From NCBI GenBank assembly GCA_032718865.1, contig JALUTQ010000003.1, positions 278,001 to 342,000 of the forward strand: 64,000 nucleotides of DNA. Reading direction: 5' to 3'. This DNA is from Tilletia caries (taxonomy: Eukaryota > Basidiomycota > Exobasidiomycetes > Tilletiales > Tilletiaceae). The translations under genes and the position numbers were made by a program. The notes below the pieces were generated by a model. The model was not told the origin of the DNA, made no database searches, and saw only the letters and a program-made list of their open reading frames with translations. This document shows positions 8,015 through 19,472 of the stretch, piece after piece. Every line of letters begins with the position of its first letter. Position 1 is the stretch's first letter.

Positions 8015-9566
8015 AACTCATAGAAACCACCAGGAGACCATATTGACCAGGATCCTCCTCAACTCATTTTGGACCGGTTCCTCGACATGTCCAGGAGAAC
8101 ACATGTCAGGGAGGATCCTCAGACCGAAATGGAAGCATCGGAATTTCCCTCAGCGCTGCTCATGTCCTCTTCTTTCTTGTCAGACTGAGTGTGTTGTGAT
8201 ACGGAGAGGAGGAGAAATCAAAGGGGCATCGATTGCGCGACCAGAATGCAAACGACATTGATAGAGAGAAATTCGCAGAACAGCAGAAAGGTAAAAGGAA
8301 CTTGGGGAGCAAAGTTGCGCGTTGAAGATGAAGAAGTCCTGATGGGGAACGCGCAGAGTCTGGATGAGGAGGGCGAGAGAAGACATCAGATCAGAAAGGA
8401 AGAATGGCTGGGGGACGATGGAAGATAGCAGTCAGCACTCAGCAGAGAGAAGCGGTTGTGAAAGGAAGCTGCGAGTGTGGGAGAGTGGAGACAACGTCAG
8501 CAGTGAGAAGTAGTCAGTGCTCGGGAGGTCAGGGTTCGGGAATCAGGAGACCGAAGGAGCGAAGACTGCAGGAGAAGAGAGAAGTAATGAGGGAGGGTCG
8601 GAGGGAGGCGAGGATGAGCGTGGCTCGGAGAGGGAAGTGCAGTGGGAAGATACTGGTGAGCTGCTGCGCACTGCGCGCGCGATGGGTGACGGAGCTGTCT
8701 GTGGAAAGAATGGGGCTGCTGTTGATGGACGCGTGGTTGTTGGCTGTGCGAATGAATGTGGTGGAAGAGGGTAAGAACAAGCAGCTGCTCCTCCTGTGAG
8801 CCTTTGGGGAGAAGAAAAATTTTCAGTCTTCAAATTATTCGCGACACCGTGTTGCCGACCGCGCGACACAGTGTTGCCGACCGCGCGACACCGTGTTGTG
8901 AGGGTCTGCCAAATTCTCTATGTGGATCCTGACCCAGGATACCCCAAGAGACCAGTGGGGAGACTCCTCAACATAAGGCTTCTAGGATAGTAAAATTTCA
9001 TCCTGAGGAGTGTTCCCAACTATCTTCCAGGATTGAGATTACGCATCTTGGGCAGGAGGATCCTAGCTTAGAGCAGTTTGCATATTGCTTCGAGCGAATT
9101 AATTAATTTTGCGGGCAAAACGCGAGGAGACACAAAAAGTCTGTGAGGGTCTCAAGTACCATGACTGGCCAGCAGCCAGCACTCACCACGTCGAAGGTAC
9201 AGTTCACATCATACCTCAGGCCTCAGTAGCTGCACTCTGTCGTTGTGCCGGTCGGGCACGGGCGAGGTCTTGCTGTGGGCCTGGCTTCGCGAGGTGAGAG
9301 GTCCCGTCGCGCAGGATTTGTGGGCGAGGCCATCGTGTAAAGCGGTCCAAGAGACGCTGTGAGACTCCAAAGTCGCGATAATAACCATGAAACTCAGGTT
9401 GGCGGGCGTAAAATATATATTTCCGATTCCGAAGCAATATGCAAACTGCTCTAGCCGTTCAGATTTGGCGGTGTAACCGCAAAGGAGGAGGTCAAGCGGG
9501 CGGAAAAACGAAGGCGTCTTCAGTAGATTCTCATTTCATGTAGTACAACGACGAAATGAAGAGGGA
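8015..9566. other. 3' non-coding part of the pogo element
   Basis: About 1.5 kb with no convincing gene; the purine-rich ORFs at 8400-8800 look spurious. The motif CCAGGAT or AGGATCCT recurs at about 8046, 8112, 8923, 8937, 9029 and 9057. These could be subterminal transposase-binding repeats, but that is inference. Confidence 0.45.
8841..8899 (+). repeat. 22-bp tandem repeat, 2.7 copies
   Basis: Unit GCGACACCGTGTTGCCGACC plus GC at 8841-8862, 8863-8884 (one substitution) and 8885-8899 (partial). Confidence 0.8.
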
Positions 9567-9687
9567 CTGTTGGGGGACGTGGGCATTGAGCTAGGAATAA
9601 TGTGCATTGAGCTTGCAGGCCCTCTCCACAGGAGAGGGCTTTTTTTGCGACCGCCAAAAAAAATTGTTTACAACCATTGGGCCCGAG
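9567..9687 (-). repeat. Right terminal inverted repeat of the pogo element
   Basis: Complement of the left arm, with the same internal hairpin. It ends GGGCCCGAG before the TA at 9688-9689. Confidence 0.9.
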
Positions 9688-9689
9688 TA

Positions 9690-11024
9690 TCTGCTTCTTG
9701 TCGAAAGAAGCGAGCCCGGTCTTCATGAGGCGATGGGAGACGATGAGGGACGAGGTTCTTTCCCCGACCTTCAAATCCGTGGAGCTCCAACAGCGCGAAC
9801 GATACGCTCGCGGACAAGACCCAGCACCTTCCTCAGTCCCAAGCCCCGCCCTCCCCCGCCCGGCACTAGCTCCATCACAAACGTTTGCGAACGATGTCGA
9901 GCAACACTGAAGGCATCGCGGTTAACGTGACCGTTCATGATTTGTCCAGAGAACGCCTCTTGAGGCTCGGCGGCCACGTTGCGTGGCTTTGCGATGAAGA
10001 TGCCCAAGCTGAACGTTCCTCCTCTTCATCCTCTCGCTCACCACTCTTCTTACCTCTTTCCCTGACCCTGCCCCCCCTTTGTTGATACCTGCAGCTTTAT
10101 CGACCGGAGCGTGATGATCTCCCCGGCTGCGCCAACCCGCCGCTCTCATACATCGGCCATGAGTCACGTCAGCCTCCGCGTCTCATGACATCCCTCCGGA
10201 CGTCAACCCCCGTCGGTACCCTGCAACCCCCATCCGGATCGCCCATCGTCACGTTCTCCGGCCAATCGTGATCGCGAGCACTTCCCACTCCGGCTGCCGG
10301 GGCCGGCGGGGACGACGTGTGGCTCGACCAACAGGACGCCTCGACGTGTCGCCATGGGCGGGTGAGAGGTTCGGAGGCGAGTCCAGCTTCACGGACTCGA
10401 GCACGGCTGGACTGGCTGGGCGGGGGGGGGGGGGGGCAACGCTCGCGGCTCGGATCAGGATCAGCAAGGACGGGTTTCGAGCGACGGAGCGATGACCATC
10501 AACCAAGCGGCGGCGAGCATCAGGGTTCACCTTCGTTGGGAACGGCGGGTTCCTCTGGCCACCCTCCCGACTATCCTCGCCCCCACGCCGGCATCAACAT
10601 GAGGCAGAACATGCGGCGACAGCGGGAAGCAAGCACCCGATCACATCCGTCGGTTTGCTCGGCAGTCTCCACACCCCGTTCCCCTTCACGAAACCCAGCG
10701 CGCAGCAGATCTCGCGCTCGCATTCCGCCCGAGAACACCACCACACAGCCAGAAGCACGCGGACGGCGGTACGGACTGTTCGGCATCGTCGATTGCTGTT
10801 GCTGCCGTGGTACACCCGCTCGCGTCCCGCTCGACCTTCGATATCCGGGATGATTCGTGTGGGGGCCAAATGGCCAAAGCAGCAGCTCGCTTCGCGGCGC
10901 GGGGCTCACCGCCGAGATCGTCTGCCACACGGTCGCTCTCATGTCTTTTAGGTCCCTTGCCGCAATTCACACAGAACTCTCAATGATGTCTACTTCTCAC
11001 ATTTTATGGATTGACAACGGGGAA
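9690..11024. other. Gap; possible remnant exon at its left end
   Basis: The frame entering from the pogo junction (9690-9910) reads like a protein C-terminus (FKSVELQQRERYARGQDP) and may be an exon interrupted by the pogo insertion. From about 10240 to 10900 the DNA is very GC-rich, with a G-run at 10422-10436. ORFs there look like composition artefacts. Nothing else was recognised. Confidence 0.4.
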
Positions 11025-11444
11025 TTACATGAACTTCAGCCGAGGTCCGCGGCCCATATGATCGAAGAGATTGAAGCACTCCTCGTCGTCAGGGTCTTCC
11101 CATATTGCCGTCTTCATGACCTTGGGTCGGAACATGACGGGCAAGCGCTGCAGACGGACCTTCGACTGCGTCTCTGACGTCTGCGTGGACGATGTGCTTT
11201 GGCCCAGTCGTGATTGGGAAGACTGGGCGACTTGGGTGGAGGATGGAGGGGGAGTCGCTTGCGGCCTCAGAACACGGTAGTAATCCGTGCGATAGGAGAA
11301 GGGGTCTCCATCGAACAGTAGCAACAGCATCAATCCTCGCTGCGTCCAGTAGTACTCAGTTCTCCTAACGCAGCTGAGCGTATCAATAACTGTTGGTAGG
11401 GTGTTGATGCGCACAGTGAAGTCGGTTAGAGGGATGCGAAACAT
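11025..11444 (-). CDS. Hypothetical protein, 139 aa
   Basis: Single ORF from ATG 11444 to a stop at 11025. I do not recognise it. The N-terminal half (FRIPLTDFTVRINTLP, CVRRTEYYWTQRGLMLLLLF) looks more protein-like than random. The middle is rich in S, T and Q, and the end (IWEDPDDEECFNLFDHMG) is acidic. It lies downstream of the secreted-protein gene on the same strand, with no intron signal linking the two. It could be a real small gene, a last exon, or chance. Confidence 0.35.
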   Translation of the reverse strand: MFRIPLTDFTVRINTLPTVIDTLSCVRRTEYYWTQRGLMLLLLFDGDPFSYRTDYYRVLRPQATPPPSSTQVAQSSQSRLGQSTSSTQTSETQSKVRLQRLPVMFRPKVMKTAIWEDPDDEECFNLFDHMGRGPRLKFM

Positions 11445-11595
11445 TTGTTACAAGATGACAAGTTCGTCAATTCCTTAAACACTTTGAAGACAGATAGATA
11501 ATGGACACAAGTTTTGCGTGAGGCCTGGATGAGGCCTGTTCGGTTCGTGAGGGGCGAAAAGCTGAAGCTACCCTGAGCCGCCAAGGACGATCCAT

Positions 11596-12916
11596 TTACT
11601 GGATGTCGAAGGGGAAGATCGGGACATCGGGGGAAAGGGCGGGGCACGAGAAGGGGACAGTGGCGATGCTGGCACCGGCGCTGTCGAACAGGTTCAGGTT
11701 ACCGGCAGCCGAGCCGAGGGAGACGGTGGCGGTGGTGCCGGAGGTGGAACCAGCGGTGAAGGTGACGGCGGGGAGCGTCGTGGTGGGGGCACCGGAGGGG
11801 ATGGTGGCAACAGCGGTGGAGGAGACGGCGATCTTGGCGGAGGTGTAACCGGTGGAGGGGATGCCGTTCTTGGTGGAGGGGCTGGCGTTGGCAGCGTTGA
11901 AGTTGAGGGTAGAGATGCCGACGGAGAAGGTGGCGGCGTTGGCGTACTTGCCCTGAATCAGGCTGACGAGGGCAGCGGAGGAGTAAATGTTACCCTGGCC
12001 CTTGGTCACGGAGATGGCGCCACCGGGAGCAACGGCAGCGTTGTTGGCACGGGCACCACCGAGGGAGACACGGACGGCAGTCGAGCCGAGGTCGGTGAAA
12101 GTGCAGGCTGCGCGAGTAGAAAAAAAAAAACAAAAAAACTGATCAGCTGAAAAATTCCCCCAAACGGCTCAAAGTAAGATCCAGACACGTACTGTAAGTG
12201 TAACCAGTGGCGCCGGCGGTGGAGTTCACGGGAATCGTAGGCAGAATGCCGTTGTTGGCGGGAGTAAGTGTGGTGGTGGAGCCGGAGGTGCCAACGTTGA
12301 TGTAGGCGAGCGAGGCAGGGCGGGCCTGAGCGGGGCAGACGATGCTGGCAGTCAGGAAGGTGGCGGCACCAGCGTCGTTGTAGGTCTTGACGGTGGCCTC
12401 GATCTGGCCAATGGAGACAATGACCTTGCTGTTGGCAGCGGCGCCCTTGAAGGGGCCAACCTTGAGGGTCTTGCCGGAACCGGGAACGTTCAGGACGGAG
12501 ACACCGCCGGAGACGACCGGTGCCGAGGGGATGGCGATGGGGGTAACGGCGGCGTCAATGGTGGAGGGGGTGGCGCCCTGGGCGTTGACAATGACCTTGG
12601 TAGCGTTACCGGCGTAGGTGCGGGCACCGAAGCCGTAGGCCAAGTTGTTGATGGACGCGGGCACGATGAGACGGGTGCCGGCAGTGATGTAGAAGCTCTG
12701 GGTGGAGCTGACACGGTTGGGGAGGGCAGCCTTGATGCCGAAGAGGATCTGCTGGTTCTTCAGGTTGAGACCGGTGGAGGTGACGTTGCAGAGGAGGGTG
12801 GAGTTGAGAACACCGATCTCGTAGCCGGAGGTGGCGGCACCGACGGAGAAGGGACCCGTGGTGGCAGCGGCGGCAGCGCCGATGAGGGAGAGGACGGCGG
12901 CGACGGTGAGTTGCAT
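11596..12916 (-). CDS. Secreted protein with two tandem related domains
   Basis: 411 aa from two exons: 12916-12193 and 12107-11596, with an 85-nt intron (GTACGT donor, GCGCAG acceptor; coding sum 1236 nt). The protein starts with a clear signal peptide (MQLTVAAVLSLIGAAAAAT). The mature part is rich in A, S, T, G and V and is predicted to be beta-rich, with no membrane anchor or GPI signal seen. It contains two similar blocks, each opening with a cysteine near a short beta strand (LLCNVTS; YTCTFTD) and closing with a cysteine in VCPA or SCPA. The overall pattern recalls beta-sandwich repeats such as bacterial DUF6801, but that is only an impression. The intron falls just before the second block. 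A TATA box lies about 95 bp upstream, suggesting strong or regulated expression. The function is unknown; a cell-wall or extracellular role is likely. Confidence 0.8.
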
Positions 12917-13010
12917 GGCGAGGATAAGGATGAAGAGAAGGTGGGTGAAGGGTGAGTGAGGATGAGGAGGGGATGAGGAAAGAAATGTGAGGATGCGAAG
13001 AATTGTCAGT

Positions 13011-13020
13011 CTTTATACCT
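13011..13020 (-). promoter_or_regulatory. TATA box of the secreted-protein gene
   Basis: AGGTATAAAG on the minus strand, about 95 bp upstream of the ATG at 12916, followed by a CT-rich leader. Confidence 0.6.
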
Positions 13021-16000
13021 TTTTCCTGGGAACTTCTTGAGAGACCGCAGATCCTTGGATCACTACACTACTGTGACACAGATGAGCAAGCGGAAGCACG
13101 GGGCAAATCCCAAACGTGGGGAAGAACGGATCAGCGATCAGCGACCAGCGCGGGAGGGAAATTCTGTTTCCTCTGCTCTGTTGCCTGCAAGGCCAAGGAT
13201 CTGCAAATCAGAGCCCTGGAATTTTCTGGGCGGCGATTCACTTGTGGAGATAGACTGGAGATTGTAGACTGGAGTAGAGTATATTAGATCTGAAATTGAT
13301 TCCCCCCGCAGTAGTCGGGCCAAGGACTCACTCTAGTTAGGCAGCACTTTGCAGTATGTGTTCTGTGGGGAACGGGAAGCAGCCTGGCGAGGTGTAAGTG
13401 CCAAGTGGCCTGTCTGCGTAGGAAACCAGGAACTAGAACACCAGTGCTATCGTCAGTCATCTGCGGACTGATGCCGACCGTGCACTCACTGCGAACGTGA
13501 TGTGTGAACTACATACTTGTCTGGCGAGAAACTGGTGAGGCGGTGAGGCGGTGAGATGTGAGAGGTCCGCAAGCCACCCGATCCAAAATGCTGGGTTAGG
13601 TGATGGGTCGGCTCTCGGCAGCCAGTCGGCACACTGAAGCCACGCCTGCGTTCGGATGCACGAAACAACAAACAAAAGAAAAACATCCATTTTGTGGCTT
13701 GCGTGCCTGACTCTTGGGTGGGAGAGCCAGCATCGTCGTTCCTCGGACCTCGTCACTTCGACGCTTGACCGACCCGTTATTTGACGCACGGCTTCCACCC
13801 CACCAGCCACAGGGCACAGCCCCCGCGGGCGAGTCACAACTCGACCATCGTCGCCCAGGTGGCGAATTTCCCTGGCCACCCTCTGTGAATCGTCTCCAAG
13901 CTCGTGGCTGCAGGCTGACTGCTTAAGCTTGGTGGTTTGAAAACTGCAGCTTGCCGTTCGGTTCCTTTGGCTTGCTTTTTTAGTCCCCTGATCTACTACT
14001 ACTACTGCAGTCTGCAGGCCAGCTAACTCTCATTAAATTCACCCAGACCAACAATTTGAAATCGAGAAAGAAGAACTTGGATTTGGGGTTGGGACGTTCG
14101 CTATAACCGTGCAGGCTGGGCATCACGCATCACGACCATGCTGCGCGGGAGAGTCGCGCAGATTCATGTATTGGCGGACGGCATCTGCTTTTGCCTTGGG
14201 CATCCCGCATCGTCCCCGTCAGTTGTCACGATGTCACGGGCCTGGCCTGAACGTGGCCCAACATAGTAGTATGGAAGTAAGTAATGGTGGTCTAGCATTC
14301 TGGAAGCAGTAGTAGTTGGTCTCCGATAGATGTTTACTATGTAGTAAGCAGTAGTAGTAGCATCGAACCCCCACTTGCTCCCAGCTCCTGTTCCAAAAAA
14401 AAATCACACACCTGCCAGCGCAGCTCCGCGCCGCTCCTCGCCTCCTCAGATCCATATATAAGCAAGGGCTGGCCGCTGGCAGTCCAAGCTTGAAGCAGGC
14501 TTCTGAAGCTTCGGAGGCTTCAGATCATTTGCAGAAGTTCACAGAGGAGTAGGAGGTGAGGAGGTGGGGACGCCATTGACGTGGGCCTTTGGTCCTTTCT
14601 CACCCACTAACTCACCCTTGGCGGCGGCGTCGACGGCGGGGCTGTCACTTGTTTGACTCGTGGTTTGACAGGTCAATAATACGGCGGTGTCTCATCGTTC
14701 CCCACGAGGATGTCAGTATTGTTTCTGCAGGTGCCAATCTGTATGTGTTGCACCATCGCTACATGCTCTTCACGTCCATGCTGAGCGTTGAGCCTGCGAC
14801 AAGTATTCGACCGTGGTCTGTGAGAGTGCGTGAGGCTGGGCGGGGTGGGGACCTGCGGGAGGTTGGACAAGGAGAGGGTCCCAATATCCAGGCACAGGCA
14901 GGCAGCTCAGCGCCTCAGCGCCACCACGTACCTTATGCCATTTATGCTTTTCTTTAAGCTTTCTGAGCCGATTATTTGTTGGATGTGCTCTCTCGTTGAA
15001 GGACACTGGCGCCGTGCCGACTTGTGGAGATGTCTGCCCTGTATGTGGGGTATGTACAAGGTGTGCCAATCGCCGAGCCGAATGCACGGCGTCGCCTCAA
15101 CTTCAATGAATGATTATGGTTGCAGCCAGCAACTGGTCAACGTTCAACCATGACCTGATCCATCATCCAACCTCTTCCTGCTTCGTCTGCGTTCTGGCAG
15201 CGGGCGGTTGGCTTTCGGTATTCAGCGTTCAGCAAGGGAGAGTACGGACTTAAAGTGGCTATACCTCTCGGATTTAGGAGAATATCAGTATATTACCGCT
15301 TACCCTTACCTGTCTCGGCCAGTTCTAACTTCTATTATTCATGTAGTAGACATATGTCGATGCAGGTGTCCTTGGCGTGGTGCCGGCGTGGATTCTGGAT
15401 ATCTGGCGATACCGGCTCGCTTTGTTGGGGGCAAAAAGGGCTCATCGTTTCGGGGTTGACTTCGGCTTCATGCTGCTGGCCGCAGCGGGCATCCCAGGCT
15501 CAGCCAGGCGTACATTATTCATGGCGAGGGCCGAGGGCGGTGAGACGTGCATCGTGAGGCGGTGAGGCGGGGAGGAGACAGGCCGCCTCAAATCTCAAAG
15601 GTTGAAGGACCTGTCCAAGGCAGTGGGACCGATCTGGAGCCCGTAGAGCATGGTGGTCTAGCGATACCTTGAGAGTACCGCGAGACTCAGACACAGCCAG
15701 ACTCAGACTCCAGAACGGATGTCCACATGGCGGAACCACGTGGGACTCCACCAAACATAAGGCCCGCAGGCGGAAAGGAAAGACAGACTGCCTCTGGTGA
15801 GCGGTGAGTGGTGGGTAGGTGCGGAATGAAAGCCTGAAGCTGCTGCGTGAGGAACGGACGGGGGTGGAAATGGGTGAGTGTGGACCGTTGACAGGGAGCA
15901 AGCATACACAGTTGTGCCGGCCGTCAGTCAGGAGAGCAGGAGAGAAGGAGAGGTTGCTGCAAAAAGGCTGCAATTTCATAGGCGAGAAGCGCTTTTGAAA

Positions 16001-16433
16001 AGGTGAGTTGGGACTTTCGATGAGCACGCAGTCTCTCCTGAGGCGAACCCAGCTCTGGATTCGGTCTGGCAGCGAAGACCAGTCCGTTACATGATTCGGT
16101 GAAGACGTCCAAGTGAGCAGCAGGCAGCAGGCAGCAAGCAGCGAGCATACGAAGACGAAGGCGAAGGGTGAGTGCGAGGGAGAGAAGGATGTGCAGCGCG
16201 TCTGGTCCTGTTGCGATTCGTTGTCGGCCGTCAGCTCACGTTCCCAACTTATTTTTTTCTATTCCGTACCCGATCGATTCACTGCCATCGCACACAGGAT
16301 GCCATTCCTCGCTCTGTCCTCCCATTGATACATAGCTTACACTCACCTGCAGGACTCCCCCTCCTACTCCTATTCCATTCGACTATCTACAGCCTTCACC
16401 GCCCACTTGGGATCTACTCTGGCGTGCGCGATC
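13021..16433. other. Long intergenic region without a recognised gene
   Basis: About 3.4 kb. It contains many short ORFs without recognisable motifs, a TATATAAG sequence at about 14455, CAG/TAG-rich simple repeats around 14270-14360, and a CT-rich stretch leading into the gene at 16434. It may hold promoters or non-coding transcripts, but nothing firm was seen. Confidence 0.5.
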
Positions 16434-18842
16434 ATGACCTCCACAGCGTCAACATCGGCAAGCGCGGCGGAAGCGGACCCATACGCAACCATCAGGAGCT
16501 CACACTCCAACCGCAAGGCTCCCTCCTCACGCACTCCCATCTTACCCGCAACCTCAGCCTCCCCGCCCTCCTTCTCGGCACCCAGGACATCAACCCCCAA
16601 CACCTCCTCGTCCTCCTGCTCCCCGCTTATAAGGCCCTCCTCCCCGACCCCGTCCACCTTCTCAGCCTCGTCCTCCTCCCACTCCTCCACCACTTCCTCT
16701 TTCAAACGGCGAAGGACTAGCGTGGATAGCGTTACCACAGACTGGACAGGCTCTCTCCCGCGGACCAACTTCAGAGCCAAAACAGGCTCACGATTACTCC
16801 GTCACGGCCTTCATTCCAACAGGGACTCCCTCGGCAGCAGCACCAGCGCCCCACCAGCCGAAGCCGAACCAGATGCAGATGCAGATGTAGACGCGGAAGG
16901 AGAAGGAGACGGCCTCAAGGGCTCCGCCGAAAGCACCACCTCCTCCACAGCAACCACCCAATCAGCCCAAGCCGCCTTCGAGGAGCTCTTCCACGCCACA
17001 GCCTTCGCCCTCGAACGCTCCAACGAGCTCCTCCTCTCGACCCTCAACTCCCGCTCCCAGCTCGCATCGCTACGGGCACAGCAGAGCGCCATCGAACAGA
17101 ACATGAACTCGCGCGAGTTGGAGCTTCGCAGACGACTGGAGGCCAATCGCGATATGGCCGAGTGGGTTCGGCAGAGCGCTGAACAGCTCGAGACGCTCGT
17201 CAGAGAGTTGGATGCGGAAAGGTTGCGCGCGGCTGGTGGGAAACCTGTTCTTAACTCGACTGCCGGCGCCGGTGGTGGCGGAGCAGGGTCCGCTTGGGGT
17301 TTCGCTCGTCCGGCCCACTGGCGCGTTCCTTCCCTCGGCGGACTAGGCTCCGTCTTCGGCGCAGCGGGGGAGAACGAGGCAGCAGGCTCTGTCCCGAATT
17401 CTGCTGCCGCTGCTGCTGCTGCTGCCACCACGTCCTCGTTATCATCCGAAGCGAACGTGGGGAACACCGCTGAGGACGGGACGTTGACGATTGGTAAAAC
17501 GGCGGCGAAGCGACTTGAACGGGTGCTTATCAAGCATAAGAGGGGGCAGAGCTCTCTCAGCCTTGCGAGCTCTATGCAGGGCCAGCAGGGCCACGGTAGG
17601 AGTGCATCCGTGGCTTCCTCCCGGTTGGAGACGCCCATCTTCCTCAACGGCGGCGGCGGCGGTGGTAATGGGGCAGGGGTCGGCGACATGAAGCTAAGCT
17701 CGCCCTCCCATTCTCCCCTCGCGAAAATGGTCGACTTCCAAGACGAAGCTCGCGATACTGGGGCCGACAATGACAAGGCAGCGCCGCCGTCCAAGGAAGA
17801 CTCCGAGCTTCATGCGGCCAACACGAGCTCGAGCGTCGTGTCTACCCTGGCGCCTTCTTCTTCGTCCAACATCCCGGCGACGCCCAAATCGACTATTGTG
17901 CGGAGTCGGTCGTCGAAACTGATCAGGCCGGGCAAGCCTGGGCTGGGACTTCGACTTGGGCCCTCGGCGCCAACGACGACGACGACGCCTACTGCGGCCT
18001 TGAGCAGTCCCACAGTTGTAGTTTCTCGCAGCGCCGAGACGTCATCCTCCCCCGAAGTAGGCGGAGTCGCGGCTCGGAACTCGTTCGCGAGTCGACGGAC
18101 GGAGTCTCATACGAGTCTGAGCTCGATTAACGAAGATGAGGGCAACTCGTTATCTACCACGGGAGGGCGTACTGGGCGACTGTTCTCCTTTGGTGCTGGG
18201 GATGGTGGTGGAGGTGCTGGTCCTGCGACGTCATCAGCAGCACCCGCCTCGCCCACAGTAGATCGGTGCGTCTCGCCTGCGCTATCGATCCAATTCACTC
18301 CCGGCGCAGCAGGCGGAGGAGGAGGAGGTGCGCGTCGGACCCCTTCCCAGCGGGGCAGTATCAGTTCGTTGAACAGCGTGAATTCGGTCCGGAGCGAGCG
18401 GTATTTGAACATGAAGACTTCGGGCGGGATGAGTTCTCCTGGGTTTGCGAAACCTCGGGCGTTGGTTGCTGTTGCTGGTTCGTCGGCGCCCGCGTCCCGG
18501 TTGGAGGTGCCGACTACTGTGCTTTCGGGATCGGCGCCGTTTCCCGGTTGGTCCTCTGGGCCTGCTGATGGCTTGCCTGACATGACGGCGGCGGCGGGTG
18601 CGGGCGGGATGGGCTCGTTGATGTTGATGAATGCGGGAGGTGGAGGTGGGGGAGGTGCGTCTGGTACGCTCTCTGCTCTTCTGAGTCGGAGCCCGTCCAG
18701 GGCTGCTTCTGCCACCTCTGCGCAGCGCAGTACCGCCGGTAGCGAGATGGGCGAAGGAGAGGGCGAAGGAGAGGAGGATGACAGTGCGCAATTCAGCGCC
18801 TACCTCCGTAACAGCGAGAACAAGGACTCCTCTACCTCTTCG

Positions 18843-18873
<31 letters not shown>

Positions 18874-19472
18874 CAAAAATCCCACCCGCAAGCCCGCTCA
18901 AAGTCGACGCTCGCCGACTCTCGTCCCAATCGAACGCGAGCAGGCTGAGCAATCTCTCCATGAACCTGCGCTCGCCCCGTCTGGCCCGGTTGGACTCGAT
19001 GAACAACGCGGGGAGTGCGCTGGCTGCGCAGGCTAGTTCGGACCTTGCGTCCGGGTGGACCGGCGAGGGTGGGCATAGGCGGGCGGATAAGATGATGGGG
19101 AACGGTGAGGGGGCTGGTGGGAGGGGGGCTGGGGCTGGTGGTGCGGCTGGTGGTGGTGGTGGAGGGAAGGGAGCCTTGGCGGCGCTCAAGAGGTTGAATG
19201 AGCAGAAGGGCGTGTTGCCCGGTGGGCCGGAGGTGGATGGCCGGTTCCTTTCTGAGACGGGCGCCGGTGCCGGGGCTGGGGCTGGTGCTGGCGCGTGGGC
19301 GTCGATCACGAGTTGGGTTGGGTTGGGCGGTCTGGCTGGTGGTGGTGCGGCGCCGGCTGCTGGTGCTGGGGAGGATACGTCACAGGAAGAGGCGATGGAG
19401 AACGGCGCTGTTGTGGCCAAGGACTCTGAGCCTGCGTCGGTGGTGGGCACGGCTACGGTACAGGAGGTCTGA
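16434..19472 (+). CDS. Large low-complexity protein with a coiled-coil, function unknown
   Basis: Single-exon ORF of 1012 aa from ATG 16434, the first ATG of the frame, to TGA 19470-19472. I do not recognise the family. The N-terminus is Ser/Thr/Pro-rich (phosphorylation-prone). Around residues 175-275 there is a predicted coiled-coil, from FEELFHATAFALERSNELLL through LRAQQSAIEQNMNSRELELR to QLETLVRELDAERLRAAGG. The rest is disordered, with runs of G, A, S and Q (Q-run near 18846-18873) and short conserved-looking basic-serine patches such as SRLSNLSMNLRSPRLARLDS near 18940-19000 and WASITSWVGLGG near the C-terminus. This layout suits a scaffold or cytoskeletal/polarity protein, but that is inference. 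Long antisense ORFs opposite it are composition shadows. Confidence 0.7.

Larger units (their letters stand above)
2949..9687 (+). mobile_element. Pogo/Tigger-type DNA transposon carrying a nested LTR element
   Basis: The outer ends are near-identical inverted repeats of about 119 bp (2949-3067 and 9567-9687), flanked by TA at 2947-2948 and 9688-9689, the target duplication of pogo-like elements. Between them lies a pogo-type transposase gene on the plus strand (6300-8014). The element spans 6739 bp, but 3125 bp of this is a later LTR insertion plus its duplicated target, so the original pogo element was about 3.6 kb. That is longer than typical fungal Fot1/pogo copies of about 1.9 kb; the extra length is the 1.5-kb stretch after the transposase. 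The transposase is broken, so this copy cannot move on its own, although its ends look intact. Confidence 0.85.

Noticed and set aside
8404..8799. 131-aa ORF downstream of the pogo transposase
   Set aside because: Purine-rich, low complexity, no motifs, inside the non-coding part of the transposon.
10317..10853. ORFs in the GC-rich block around 10.3-10.9 kb on both strands
   Set aside because: All frames are open because of composition; sequences are R/S/P/G-rich with no motifs.
16811..17794. 327-aa antisense ORF opposite the large orphan gene
   Set aside because: Shadow of a codon-biased, low-complexity sense gene.
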